The notes beneath the pieces are model-generated. The model worked only from the letters and a program-made list of their open reading frames with translations, was not told where the DNA came from and did not search any database. A stretch of 64,000 nucleotides of DNA from CADCWK01 sp964244115 (GTDB lineage: Bacteria > Chloroflexota > Chloroflexia > Thermomicrobiales > UBA6265): positions 9,290-73,289 of the forward strand of contig CAXTHM010000009.1 in the NCBI GenBank assembly GCA_964244115.1, read 5' to 3'. This document shows, piece by piece, positions 54,607 to 63,723 of the stretch. Every line of letters starts with the position of its first letter. Position 1 is the first letter of the stretch. Both the position numbers and the translations under genes were made by a program.

Positions 54607-55410
54607 ATGGCAACCGCGCCGTCGACCAGGGCCGACACGCTCGACGACGAGCCGTCACTCAGCATCGTGATCCCGGCCTACAACGAGAGCGCCCGGCTCG
54701 ACGGATGCCTCCGGGATGTCTTCGCCTTCGTCCAGGCCCGGGCTGGGACGACGGAAGTCCTGCTGGTCGACGACGGCAGCAGTGACGACACCCTCCTCCG
54801 CGCCCAGGCGTTCGCGGCCGGGTCCGGTGCGCTCCGCGTCCTCGCCGAGGCGCACCGGGGCAAAGCCGCCGCCGTCGAGGCGGGGATGCTCGCGGCGACG
54901 GGATCGGTGATCCTGTTCATGGACGCCGACCTCGCCACGCCGCTCAGCTACACCGAGACCCTGATCGCCCGGATCGACGCCGGGGCCGATGTCGCCATCG
55001 CCTCGCGGGAGGGAGTCGGCGCCAGGCGCGTCGGCGAACCGATCCATCGTCACCTGATGGGCCGCGCCTTCAACCTGCTCGTCCAGGCGTTGCTGTTGCC
55101 GGGGATCCAGGACACGCAGTGCGGGTTCAAGGCCTTCCGCCGGGACGCGGCGCACGAGATCCTCCAGCGAACCCTGCTCTACCGGGGCTCGGGACTGGCC
55201 CGCGGCGCACGGGTGACGGCATTCGACGTCGAGTTGCTCTACGTCGCCCGTCGCCTCGATCAGCGGATCGACGTCGTCCCGGTCGTCTGGTCCGCTGGGA
55301 GCGACAGCAAGGTCAACCCGATCCTCGACACCTGGATCAACCTGACCGATGTCTTCGAGATCCGGGTCAACGGATGGCGCGGGCGCTACCCGTCCGTCCG
55401 TCCCCGCTGA
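54607..55410 (+). CDS. GT2 glycosyltransferase (dolichyl/polyprenyl-phosphate glucosyltransferase type)
   Basis: 267 residues from ATG 54607 (AAAGGAA 6-7 bases upstream; GTG 54601 less well placed). LSIVIPAYNES and VLLVDDGSSDDT are nucleotide-binding segments; FMDADLATPL carries the DxD-like metal site; DTQCGFKAFRRDAA and FDVELLYVA resemble dolichyl-phosphate beta-glucosyltransferases. No C-terminal membrane helices, so it would work at the membrane surface. Probably makes a lipid-linked sugar for envelope glycosylation. Confidence 0.9.
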   Translation: MATAPSTRADTLDDEPSLSIVIPAYNESARLDGCLRDVFAFVQARAGTTEVLLVDDGSSDDTLLRAQAFAAGSGALRVLAEAHRGKAAAVEAGMLAATGSVILFMDADLATPLSYTETLIARIDAGADVAIASREGVGARRVGEPIHRHLMGRAFNLLVQALLLPGIQDTQCGFKAFRRDAAHEILQRTLLYRGSGLARGARVTAFDVELLYVARRLDQRIDVVPVVWSAGSDSKVNPILDTWINLTDVFEIRVNGWRGRYPSVRPR

Positions 55411-55618
55411 GTCCCCACGCTCGCATCGCGCAACGAGATCGGCAACGCGCGTTGCCTCCGGTGATGAAATCGTTAGACTGATAAGGACAATGGTCCTGTT
55501 CGAAACCATCCGGGTCCGGATATCGGGCCGGGATCGGTCAGGAGCCGCCCCAAACGACCATGACCGGTCGTGCCCGGCGTGCATGTCAGATCGCTCGCGC
55601 GGCGTTTCCGGAGGCCAG

Positions 55619-56719
55619 ATGGGATCGGACGACGCCACGCAACCCGGCACCCTGGAAGCGATCGCCGCCCGGATCGCCGCCTCGCTGGCGACGCTCGCCG
55701 ACGAGACGATGGCGCTGTCCGTGGAGACGTCGACGCTCCTGCGGCGCCAGGAACGCGAGCGGGCGCAGGTCCAGCGATTCATCGATCATTTCGCGGTCGG
55801 CTCGATGCTGGCCGACCTCACGGCCAGCCAGGGCGATGTCGAGGTGCAGACGACCCAGGTCAACCACCGCGTCGTACGGCGCGACGTGGATGCCCTCGAT
55901 GCGGCGATTGCCCGTGGCCATCTCCTCCACGGGCGGCTCGTTGCCAGCCACCGGGTCATGCGCGAACTCCGGTCGGCCTTCGAGACCGGCCAGTGGGACG
56001 TTTCGGTCGATGGCACCGGCGACATCCGGATGCAGCAGGCGACGATGAGAGCCCGCGAGGACGAGCGCAGCCGGCTGGCCCGAGAGATACACGATGGTCC
56101 GGCCCAGGTCTTCGCCAACGCGATCTTCGCGGTCGAGATCGCCGAGCAGGTCTCCCGGCGCGACCCCGCTCGCGTACCCGATGAGCTCGGCCAGCTGCGG
56201 GCGCTTCTCAAGGACGGCGTCGCGGAGATGCGGCGGTTCATGGCCGACCTGCGCCCGGCCATGCTCGCCGACCGTGGGCTCATCCCGACGCTCCAGCGGT
56301 ACGTGGCGGATTACAACCGGTTCTTCGGCAAACGGATCGCCTTCACGGCGACGGACATCGCGGAGACGCTGACCAGCGAACAGCAGTTGACCCTGTTCCG
56401 GATCGTCCAGGAGGGTTTGCAGAACATCCAGAAGCACGCCGGGACGGACGAGGGCCGGATCGAGATCGCCCCGGATACCGGTATGCTCGCCCTGACGATC
56501 ACCGATGGGGGTCAGGGATTCGACCCGTCGGTCCCGGCCCTCGGTTCGGACCACGGCGCCGGGCTGACCGGAGTCCGGGAGCGAGCGCGACTCGTCGGGG
56601 CGGACCTGGAGATCGTGAGCGCCCCCGGTTCCGGCACGACGATCCGGCTTCGCCTGCCACTGCCGCGTCAGGTCGAGCGACCATTGCCTGACCAGTCCAC
56701 CAACGGGAGCATCCAATGA
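55619..56719 (+). CDS. Cytoplasmic DegS/NarX-type sensor histidine kinase
   Basis: 366 residues from ATG 55619, chosen for GGAGG 5 bases upstream; an upstream ATG at 55583 is possible. No membrane segment. N-terminal ~135 residues are helical with a coiled-coil, as in DegS. HisKA_3 contains the phospho-His158 in REIHDGPAQVFANAIF; the HATPase domain has GLQNIQKHAGT, ITDGGQGFD and GLTGVRERARLVGADL. The response regulator overlaps its stop by ATGA, so they form a pair. Confidence 0.92.
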   Translation: MGSDDATQPGTLEAIAARIAASLATLADETMALSVETSTLLRRQERERAQVQRFIDHFAVGSMLADLTASQGDVEVQTTQVNHRVVRRDVDALDAAIARGHLLHGRLVASHRVMRELRSAFETGQWDVSVDGTGDIRMQQATMRAREDERSRLAREIHDGPAQVFANAIFAVEIAEQVSRRDPARVPDELGQLRALLKDGVAEMRRFMADLRPAMLADRGLIPTLQRYVADYNRFFGKRIAFTATDIAETLTSEQQLTLFRIVQEGLQNIQKHAGTDEGRIEIAPDTGMLALTITDGGQGFDPSVPALGSDHGAGLTGVRERARLVGADLEIVSAPGSGTTIRLRLPLPRQVERPLPDQSTNGSIQ

Positions 56720-57435
56720 GTCGACCAGGCGGATCCTCGCACACCACCATCTCGATCCTGATCGTCGACGATCACCCCCTGTTCCGGCGCGGGATCCATT
56801 GGAGCCTGGAAGCGGAACCCGACCTGAGCATCGTCGGTGAGGCCGAGAACGGCTCCCAGGCCATCCAGCTCGCCGGCCAGTTCGTCCCCGATATCATGCT
56901 GATCGACATCAACATGCCGGAGATGAGCGGGCTGGAAGTCACCCGGATCGTGAAGCGGCACCACCCGCAGATGGGCGTGATCATCCTGACGATGCACGAG
57001 GACGACGAGCAGCTCTTCCATGCCATCCGGGTCGGGGCGGCGGCCTACTCGACCAAGGACGTCGAGGCGGAGGAGCTGGGCAAGCTGATCCGGCGGGTTG
57101 CCCGGGGCGAGTATCTGATCAACGAGAACGTCCTCAGCCGACCGTTCGTCGCGTCCCGCGTCCTCGACCAGTTCCGCGAGTTGCCCGACAGCCAGGGCGG
57201 CGGTGACACGGTCTTCTCTCCGCTGACGCCGCGCGAGGTCGAGATCCTGGACTGCGTCGCCCAGGGCAACAGCAACAAGGAGATCGCCCAGATCCTCAAG
57301 ATCTCCGACCAGACGGTCAAGAACCACATCACGTCGATCCTGCGCAAGCTGGCCGTCAACGACCGCACCCAGGCCGTGATCTACGCCCTCCGCCACGGCT
57401 GGATTCGCCTCGACGACGACCCGGCGGCGTACTGA
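56716..57435 (+). CDS. NarL/DegU-family response regulator
   Basis: 239 residues. Receiver domain with acidic pair DD at 18-19, phospho-acceptor Asp64 (LIDINMPEMSG), conserved Thr in ILTMHED and Lys in YSTKDVEAEEL. C-terminal LuxR/NarL helix-turn-helix (LTPREVEILDCVAQGNSNKE, then VKNHITSILRKL). Coupled to the upstream kinase by ATGA. Confidence 0.95.
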   Translation: MSRPGGSSHTTISILIVDDHPLFRRGIHWSLEAEPDLSIVGEAENGSQAIQLAGQFVPDIMLIDINMPEMSGLEVTRIVKRHHPQMGVIILTMHEDDEQLFHAIRVGAAAYSTKDVEAEELGKLIRRVARGEYLINENVLSRPFVASRVLDQFRELPDSQGGGDTVFSPLTPREVEILDCVAQGNSNKEIAQILKISDQTVKNHITSILRKLAVNDRTQAVIYALRHGWIRLDDDPAAY

Positions 57436-57660
57436 CCGGTCGCCGGTGTCGCTGTCGGCCGTAGCACCACTCGTTGTGGTCGTCCGTTCCTCGTAGGGGC
57501 GACGCGTGCGAACCCGGCCGCCGCAGCGGCCATCGCCCCGCAGGGCGATAACCGGCGCACTGAGCTCAACCATCTCCATGTCAACCAGGTTCCGTGCTGC
57601 CTCCTGGGATCCTGGGGCCAACCCCACGCTGGCCACGATGACGCACCCAGAGACGTCTCG
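57436..57660. other. Spacer of 225 bases with a GTAGGGGCGAC element
   Basis: Contains TCGTAGGGGCGACGCGTGCG (57496-57515), whose core GTAGGGGCGA recurs inverted at 45804-45814. CCGCCGCAGCGGCCATCGCC and GGGCGATAACCGGCG follow. Looks like eroded repeat DNA; no gene. Confidence 0.35.
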
Positions 57661-59541
57661 TCACCGCCGCGAGAACTGCCGCTCCAGCTCGCCCTGGCTC
57701 AGATGCAGCATCGTAGGCCGGCCGTGACCGCAGGCCCGTGGCTGGTCGGTCTGCTCCAGTTGCGCGACCAGTTCCCGCATCTCGGCCAGCGACAGCGGCT
57801 GCCCGGCCCGGATGGACGTGTGGCAGGCGGCGCTGATCGCGACGGCGTCCAGCCACGACTCACCCGTCCCGCCCTCGGCCAGCTCATCGAGGATCAGCCG
57901 CAGCCGGTCGCCGATGTTGACGCCGCGCATCATCGCCGGCATCGCCCGGATCGCGACCGTCTGGGGACCAAACTCCTCGATCTGGAACCCGATCGCCTCC
58001 AGTTCCGCCGTCGACCGCTCGAAGGCCCCGAACTGCTGGTCCGTCAGCTCGACGATCATCGGGTCGAGGAACGGCTGCCGGTCGATCCGCCGGCCCTGCA
58101 TGTCGGCCAGGATGCGCTCGTACATCACCCGCTCGTGGGCGGCGTGCTGGTCGATCATGAACATCCCGTCCGGTCCCTCGGCGATGATGTAGGTCCCGTT
58201 GACCTGCCCGAGCACCCGCAGGACCGGCACCGGTCGCGGGATGAACGCGACCTCGGGCTCCGGCTCCGGCTGCGTGGCGGTAACGACCGACGGACGGACG
58301 CCCGGCACCGGCAACCCCTGGACCGGCCGGTCGCTGGGCTCGAAGGGCCGCGGCCCCAGCCCGACCCCATCGCCCAGCGGTGACGCCCCCCAGGCCCGCT
58401 GCCCGGTCGACGACCGGAACTCCAGCGGCCGGTTGGTCTGAGCCGGTCCCGATGAATCCCGGAGATGGACTTCCGGGACCTCGTTGGGCCGGGCCTCGCT
58501 CAGCCCGCGATGGGCGGCGCGGGAGACGGCCCGCGCAACGGATCGCTCGTCGACGAACTTGACCTCGGCCTTGGTCGGGTGGACGTTGACGTCGACCATC
58601 GCCGGGTCCAGGGCGATCCGGATCACGCCGACCGGATGCCGCCCGACCATCAGCAGCGAGTGGTAGGCCTCCTCCAGCGCGAACAGCAGCGTCCGGTTCT
58701 GGACCCAGCGGCCGTTGACGAAGAACAGGAGGCTGTTGCGGTGCGACCGCGTGATCTCCGGCAGCCCGATCCAGCCCGAGACCGAGACGCCGGGCACGGC
58801 GGCCGAGTCGTCGAGATCGGGCAGCGCGATCGCGGCCGGGCCGATCTCCGTCCCCCAGATCGCGACCGCCGCCGCGACCTCATCCCCCCGCCCGTCGGTC
58901 GCGAAGCTGCGCCGGTCNNNNNNNNNNCCGGCACCTGCACCGGCGGTGACGTGCCTGGGACGCCGGTCGTCGACCGTCACCTGGAACGCGACATCGGGCC
59001 GGGCCAGGGCGTAGGCGGCGATACTCCGGACCATGATCGCCGTCTCGGTCCCGGCCTGGCGGAGGAACTTCCGCCGCGCCGGGACGTTCCCGAACAGGTC
59101 GCGGACCGTCACCCGCGTCCCGACGACCGCCGCCGCCGGACGGGGCGGCCGCGCGACGCCGTAGACCACGTCGAGATCCGTCCCGACCGACTCGTCAGCC
59201 GTCCGGCTGCGCAGGCTGAAGTCGCTGACGGCGGCGATGCTGGGCAGCGCCTCCCCCCGGAAGCCGAGCGAGGCGATCCGCTGGAGGTCATCCCAGGCGG
59301 TCAGCTTGGAGGTCGCGTGGCGCTGAAGGGCGAGCGGCATCTCGGCGGCGGGAATCCCCGTGCCGTCGTCGACCACCTCGATCAGCCCGGTCCCGCCCTT
59401 CTGGAGCGCGACCGCGATCGTCGTCGCGCCGGCGTCGAGGCTGTTCTCGACCAGCTCCTTCAGGGCGGAGGCCGGCCGCTCGATCACCTCACCCGCCGCG
59501 ATCTTGCCGATCACACGCTCGTCCAGCAACCGAATCGGCAT
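57661..59541 (-). CDS. mutL: DNA mismatch repair protein MutL (assembly gap inside)
   Basis: 626 residues, counting four unknown, from ATG 59541 (GGGAG 6 bases upstream). GHKL ATPase that couples mismatch recognition to repair. IGKIAAGEVIERPASALKEL, ENSLDAGAT, DDGTGIP, HATSKL, LGFRGEALPSI and GTRVTVRDLFGNVPARRKF are all present. A C-terminal dimerisation domain follows (IDQHAAHERVMYERI, ACHTSIRAGQPLS, CGHGRPT). Ten N at 58918-58927 fall between the ATPase and transducer parts; the frame is kept across them but true length there is unknown. No mutS here. Confidence 0.95.
   Translation of the reverse strand: MPIRLLDERVIGKIAAGEVIERPASALKELVENSLDAGATTIAVALQKGGTGLIEVVDDGTGIPAAEMPLALQRHATSKLTAWDDLQRIASLGFRGEALPSIAAVSDFSLRSRTADESVGTDLDVVYGVARPPRPAAAVVGTRVTVRDLFGNVPARRKFLRQAGTETAIMVRSIAAYALARPDVAFQVTVDDRRPRHVTAGAGAXXXXDRRSFATDGRGDEVAAAVAIWGTEIGPAAIALPDLDDSAAVPGVSVSGWIGLPEITRSHRNSLLFFVNGRWVQNRTLLFALEEAYHSLLMVGRHPVGVIRIALDPAMVDVNVHPTKAEVKFVDERSVARAVSRAAHRGLSEARPNEVPEVHLRDSSGPAQTNRPLEFRSSTGQRAWGASPLGDGVGLGPRPFEPSDRPVQGLPVPGVRPSVVTATQPEPEPEVAFIPRPVPVLRVLGQVNGTYIIAEGPDGMFMIDQHAAHERVMYERILADMQGRRIDRQPFLDPMIVELTDQQFGAFERSTAELEAIGFQIEEFGPQTVAIRAMPAMMRGVNIGDRLRLILDELAEGGTGESWLDAVAISAACHTSIRAGQPLSLAEMRELVAQLEQTDQPRACGHGRPTMLHLSQGELERQFSRR
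58918..58927. other. Run of 10 N (assembly gap)
   Basis: Ten undetermined bases inside mutL. Ten is often a fixed placeholder, so the real gap size is unknown. Confidence 0.98.
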
Positions 59542-59602
59542 CCACAACTCCCGGGACCGTACTCGCCCCTTCACTGACCTGATCGAGACGTATCGATCGC
59601 TA

Positions 59603-60217
59603 TTATGTCACTTCCGAGCCCCGACGGTGAGCCGAGACGCTGCGGCTGGCCGGGTCGAAGAAGCGCCACTGGACCTCGGTCGCCTTCGTGAGCCCGATCC
59701 GGGTCGATTCCCAGACGACCGGGCAGGGCGGGCGGTCGAGCAGGAACAGCATCGGGTCCGTGGTCAGATCTCGGCCGTCGTCCGGCAGCGTGATCGCCAG
59801 CGCCTGCGCCAGGTTGCCCGGCCCGGCGGCGAGGCGCTCGTCGCGGACCCGGTCCTGGACCCCTCGTCGTTGCCGCATGAGTTCCACTCCGGTCAGCGGT
59901 TCCAGGGCCCGGATCAGGACGGCGGTCGGCGATCCGGCCGGTTCCGTGACGACGTTGAGCGTGTTGTGCAGCCCGTAGGAGCGGTGGACGTAGGCGAGTC
60001 CCGGCTCGCCGCCCATCCGCTCCCGCGACCGTCGCAGCCGGACGGCGTGCGAGGCCGGGTCGGTCAGCCCCATGTACGCCTCCGTCTCGACGATCCGGCC
60101 GCTGGTCTCGACGTCATCATGCATGGAGACGAGGATCTTGCCGATCAGGTCCCGGGCGACCTCCAGCACCGATCGGGCGAAGAACCCCCGGGGCAGGCGC
60201 AGCCGATCGTCGGTCAC
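59603..60217 (-). CDS. 3-methyladenine DNA glycosylase (AAG/MPG type)
   Basis: 204 residues from GTG 60217, overlapping the valS stop (GTGA). Excises alkylated purines and hypoxanthine. LPRGFFARSVLEVARDLIGK at the start, the catalytic segment RIVETEAYMGLTDPASHA, YVHRSYGLHNTLNVV, and GPGNLAQALAI are diagnostic of the AAG family. Translationally coupled to valS, which is unusual functionally, and 61 bases before mutL. Confidence 0.95.
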   Translation of the reverse strand: MTDDRLRLPRGFFARSVLEVARDLIGKILVSMHDDVETSGRIVETEAYMGLTDPASHAVRLRRSRERMGGEPGLAYVHRSYGLHNTLNVVTEPAGSPTAVLIRALEPLTGVELMRQRRGVQDRVRDERLAAGPGNLAQALAITLPDDGRDLTTDPMLFLLDRPPCPVVWESTRIGLTKATEVQWRFFDPASRSVSAHRRGSEVT

Positions 60218-62940
60218 CCGAGGTCGACCAGCCGCTGGGTCAGGACGGCGATCTGCTCCTCGGCCGTCACCAGCCGGCGGCGCTGGACCTCGACCACCTT
60301 CTCCGGCGCCCGGGCCATGAACGCCTCGTTGCCGAGCTGGGCCGTCGCCCGGCCGCGCTCGGCCTCGGCGTCGGTGATCTCCTTGCGGAGCCGCTCCCGC
60401 TCGACGTCGAGGTCGATCATCCCGGCCAGCGGCAGGGCGGCCGTCACGTCCCCGGCGATCACGGTCAGCGCCTGGGACACACTCCATGACTCGCGGGCCG
60501 AGATCGTCAGCCTGTCCGGAGCGATCCGGGCCAGACTGGCGAGTTCGCGGGACAGGTCGGTCAGGGCCGCGGCGCGGGAACCGGCGAAGACCTCGGCCTC
60601 GATCCAGCGTCCGGCCTCGACGCCGCTCTCGGCCCGGGCGTTCCGGATGCCACGGACGAGTTCGATCAGGGTCGCGAAATCGGCATCGGCGTTCGGGTCG
60701 ATTGCCTGGGATTGTGGCCAGGCCGCGACCATGACGCTGTCGCCGGCGTGCGGCAGCGCCTGCCAGAGCGCCTCGGTCACGAACGGCATGAACGGGTGCA
60801 GCAGCCGGACACTGCGCTCCAGCACGAAGGCGAGCGTCTGGGCGACGGCGGTTCGCTCCTCGTCCGTGCCGCGGAGGCGGACCTTGGCCGCCTCGATGTA
60901 CCAGTCGCAGAGCTCCGACCAGATGAAGTCCTGGATCTGGCGGGCCGCCTCGCCGAACTGGTACGTGGTCATCAAGTCGGTCGAACTGGCCGTGACCCCG
61001 TCCAGCCGGCTGATGACCCAGCGGTCGGTCGTCGTCAGGGCGAAGGCGTCGGCGGTCGGGCGGACCGGGCCGTCGGCGTCGAGCCGGACGTCCGACTCGT
61101 CGATCGCCCGGAGCGCGAACCGGGTCGCGTTCCAGAGCTTGTTGGCGAAGTTCCGCGCCGTCTCGACCCGCTGCGGGCTGATCCGGACATCGTTCACCGG
61201 CGACCCGGCCGTCATCAGCGCGAACCGGAGGGAGTCAGCGCCGTACTCGGTCGCCATCGCGATCGGGTCGACGACGTTGCCCTTGGTCTTGGACATCTTG
61301 GCGCCTTCGGCATCCCGCACCAGGCCGTGCATGTAGACGGTGTGGAACGGGACCTCGCCCATGATCTCGATCCCGAAGAAGACCATCCGCGACACCCAGG
61401 TGAAGATGATGTCGTAGCCGGTTTCCAGCACCGAACCGGGGTAGAACCGGGCGAGGTCGTCGGTCTGATCTGGCCAGCCCAGGGTCGAGAACGGCCAGAG
61501 CCCGGAGCTGAACCAGGTGTCGAGCACGTCCGGGTCCTGGTGGACCGCGCCTCCGCAGCGCGGGCAGGCGTCGAGGGTCGCCTCGTCGGTCACGATCGGT
61601 CCGATGCAGGCCGGGTCATCGCAGGAGTAGACCGGGATCCGGTGCCCCCACCAGAGCTGCCGGGAGATGCACCAGTCGTGGATGTTCTCCAGCCAGTTGG
61701 TGTAGATCACCCGGTGGCGGTCCGGCACGAAGGTCAGGCGACCGTCAGCCGCGGCGGCGAGGGCCGGCTTCGCCAGCTCTTCCATCGCGAGGAACCACTG
61801 GAGCGAGATCATCGGCTCGACCACCGTCCCGCAGCGGTCGCAGTGACCGACGGAGTGGCGGTGCGGCGTCACGGTACCGAGATCGCCATCGGCGGCCAGC
61901 CGGGCGACGACGGCCTCCCGCGCCTCGCGGACCGGCATCCCCTCGAAGGGCCCGGCCTCGGCGTTCATCGTCCCGTCGAGTTTCATCACGGTGATCTGGG
62001 GCAGGTCATGGCGCTGCCCGATCTCGTAGTCGTTCGGGTCGTGGGCCGGCGTCACCTTGACGGCGCCGGTCCCGAAGGCCGGGTCGACGTGCTCGTCGGC
62101 GATCACCGGGACGGCCCGGCCGGTGATCGGCAGGATCACGTTCCGGCCGATCAGCGCGGCGTAGCGCTGATCGGCCGGGTGGACGGCGACGGCGGTGTCG
62201 CCGAAGAACGTCTCCGGCCGCGTCGTGGCGACTTCGATGATGCGGTCCGGCTCGCCCTCGACCGGGTAGCGCAGATGCCAGAGGAACGAGTCCTCGTCGT
62301 GGTAGACCACTTCGAGGTCGGACAGCGCCGTCCGGCAGCGCGGGCACCACGAGATCAGCCGGGTGCCGCGGTAGATCAGCCCCTTGTCGTAGAGCCGCTT
62401 GAACACGGTCCGGACCGCCCGGCTCGGCCCCTCGTCCATCGTGAAGGTGAACCGGGACCAGTCGCAGGACGCGCCCAGGACGCGCATCTGCTCGCGGATC
62501 GCCCCACGGGAGGCGCCCATGTAGGCCCAGGTCCGCTCCAGGAAGGCGTCGCGGCCGAGGTCGTGGCGGGTCAGCCCCTCGGTCGCGAGCTGCCGCTCGA
62601 CGACCCACTGCCCGGCGATCCCGGCGTGGTCGGCCCCCGGCAGCCAGAGGGTCGGCCGGCCCATCATCCGGTTCCAGCGCGCCATGATGTCTTCGAGGGT
62701 GACGAACATGGCGTGGCCGACGTGCAGCTCACCGGTCAGGTTCGGCGGCGGCATCATCATCACGAACGGCTCCGGGTCGCCGTCCGGCCGGCCGGCGTCG
62801 TCGCGCGGCGCGAAGTACCCCGCCCGGTCCCAGCCGTCGTAGAGCCCCCGCTCGACCCCGGCCGGCTCATACGTCTTCGCCAGCCGGTCGGTCGGCTCGT
62901 CGGTCAGGATCTCGGCGTCGCTGATGGTCGTGTCGGTCAT
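60214..62940 (-). CDS. valS: Valine-tRNA ligase
   Basis: 908 residues. Class I synthetase: HIGH-type motif PPPNLTGELHVGHAM near 40-55, KMSKTKGN (KMSKS), an editing domain with PAHDPNDYEIG, and a C-terminal coiled-coil arm (DVERERLRKEITDAEAERG and VQRRRLVTAEEQIAVL) typical of ValRS. The zinc-type insertion has CDDPACIGPIV and CPRCGGAV. Preceded by a T-box leader at 63218-63490, so expression responds to uncharged tRNA-Val. Confidence 0.98.
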   Translation of the reverse strand: MTDTTISDAEILTDEPTDRLAKTYEPAGVERGLYDGWDRAGYFAPRDDAGRPDGDPEPFVMMMPPPNLTGELHVGHAMFVTLEDIMARWNRMMGRPTLWLPGADHAGIAGQWVVERQLATEGLTRHDLGRDAFLERTWAYMGASRGAIREQMRVLGASCDWSRFTFTMDEGPSRAVRTVFKRLYDKGLIYRGTRLISWCPRCRTALSDLEVVYHDEDSFLWHLRYPVEGEPDRIIEVATTRPETFFGDTAVAVHPADQRYAALIGRNVILPITGRAVPVIADEHVDPAFGTGAVKVTPAHDPNDYEIGQRHDLPQITVMKLDGTMNAEAGPFEGMPVREAREAVVARLAADGDLGTVTPHRHSVGHCDRCGTVVEPMISLQWFLAMEELAKPALAAAADGRLTFVPDRHRVIYTNWLENIHDWCISRQLWWGHRIPVYSCDDPACIGPIVTDEATLDACPRCGGAVHQDPDVLDTWFSSGLWPFSTLGWPDQTDDLARFYPGSVLETGYDIIFTWVSRMVFFGIEIMGEVPFHTVYMHGLVRDAEGAKMSKTKGNVVDPIAMATEYGADSLRFALMTAGSPVNDVRISPQRVETARNFANKLWNATRFALRAIDESDVRLDADGPVRPTADAFALTTTDRWVISRLDGVTASSTDLMTTYQFGEAARQIQDFIWSELCDWYIEAAKVRLRGTDEERTAVAQTLAFVLERSVRLLHPFMPFVTEALWQALPHAGDSVMVAAWPQSQAIDPNADADFATLIELVRGIRNARAESGVEAGRWIEAEVFAGSRAAALTDLSRELASLARIAPDRLTISARESWSVSQALTVIAGDVTAALPLAGMIDLDVERERLRKEITDAEAERGRATAQLGNEAFMARAPEKVVEVQRRRLVTAEEQIAVLTQRLVDLG

Positions 62941-63217
62941 CGTGGTTCCTGTCTGGTTTGGGCGAGGTGTTCAGAAGTGGCTCTGGTCGGCTACTCATGG
63001 CGTCCCGGAATCTGATCGTCCGCGGGACCGGCTGAAGGGACCGGCTGAACGACATTTGTTATGGAGCACCAGGTCAATACAGACGATGTGTGTTCGGGTT
63101 GTCATTTCCGGCAGCCAACTCCGAATCCGATGTCCTTCAGCCGGTCGCTTTAGCGCCGGTCCCCGCATGGCTGGACGGCTCGCATCATCGGTTCGGGTCT
63201 GGGACTGCTTCCACCCG
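62941..63217 (-). other. Leader stretch between T-box and valS, 277 bases
   Basis: Transcribed leader downstream of the T-box terminator. No gene or further structured element is recognised. Confidence 0.4.
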
Positions 63218-63490
63218 GAAAACGCAACGAACCCGTCCAGCGCATTGCCTGCGCAAGGACGGGCTCACCCGCGGTACCACCTCGCTTCGCCGCCACCCAC
63301 CCTCTCGGGTACGGGCAGCGGCACACTCCTGGTCGCGCTAACGGGCGAACCCGGCCAGGCCCCGTCGGGACCACGGCGTCGATCTCACGGGCGACGTTCG
63401 GGGCTGCGGTCTTCTGCGGGGGCTTCCAGCCGATGGCTCCCGCTCGCTGGCCGACCGCCGGCCCCTACTCTTCCCGGTCTGCGACCGTGG
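63218..63490 (-). promoter_or_regulatory. T-box riboswitch, valine type
   Basis: On the minus strand the conserved T-box AGGTGGTACCGCG lies at 63282-63270. Terminator stem GAGCCCGTCC (63266-63257) pairs with GGACGGGTTC (63238-63229), followed by TTTT (63222-63219). The Stem I start GGGAAGAGTAGG lies near the 5' end and a candidate specifier GTC is at 63395-63393 (in GAACGTCGCC). Uncharged tRNA-Val would prevent the terminator forming. Its position upstream of valS fits. Confidence 0.92.
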
Positions 63491-63495
63491 TGTCC

Positions 63496-63524
63496 AGTGT
63501 GCGAAGCCGGCGGCCTTCTGTCAA
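63496..63524 (-). promoter_or_regulatory. Promoter of the valS T-box leader
   Basis: TTGACA (63524-63519), 17-base spacer, then CACACT (63501-63496) reading leftward. The perfect -35 box and correct spacing outweigh a weak -10. Confidence 0.55.
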
Positions 63525-63600
63525 CGTGGCGCCACTGAGCATTATGCGCAACGATCCGGGCGCCGATTTGCTACGCTACCGGTGTACGGTCACCTCGACC

Positions 63601-63641
63601 CGTGCTATCCTTTCGAGTTAGCACGCATGTTCGCTATCCCG
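63601..63641 (+). promoter_or_regulatory. Inverted repeat in the uvrA promoter region
   Basis: CGTGCTA (63601-63607) and TAGCACG (63619-63625) form a perfect 7-bp inverted repeat with 11 bases between, about 100 bases before uvrA. AGCAC-GCAT-GTTCG (63620-63633) is a 3/5 plus 5/5 match to a Gram-positive LexA box (CGAAC-N4-GTTCG). A damage-response operator is plausible but weakly supported. Confidence 0.4.
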
Positions 63642-63723
63642 CTCCGGTCCGGCGCCTCGTCAGTCGGACCCATCGACCTCCTCGGCGCCGCCCGCGCGTC
63701 ATCCCTCAGGGAGTCCACCGACC

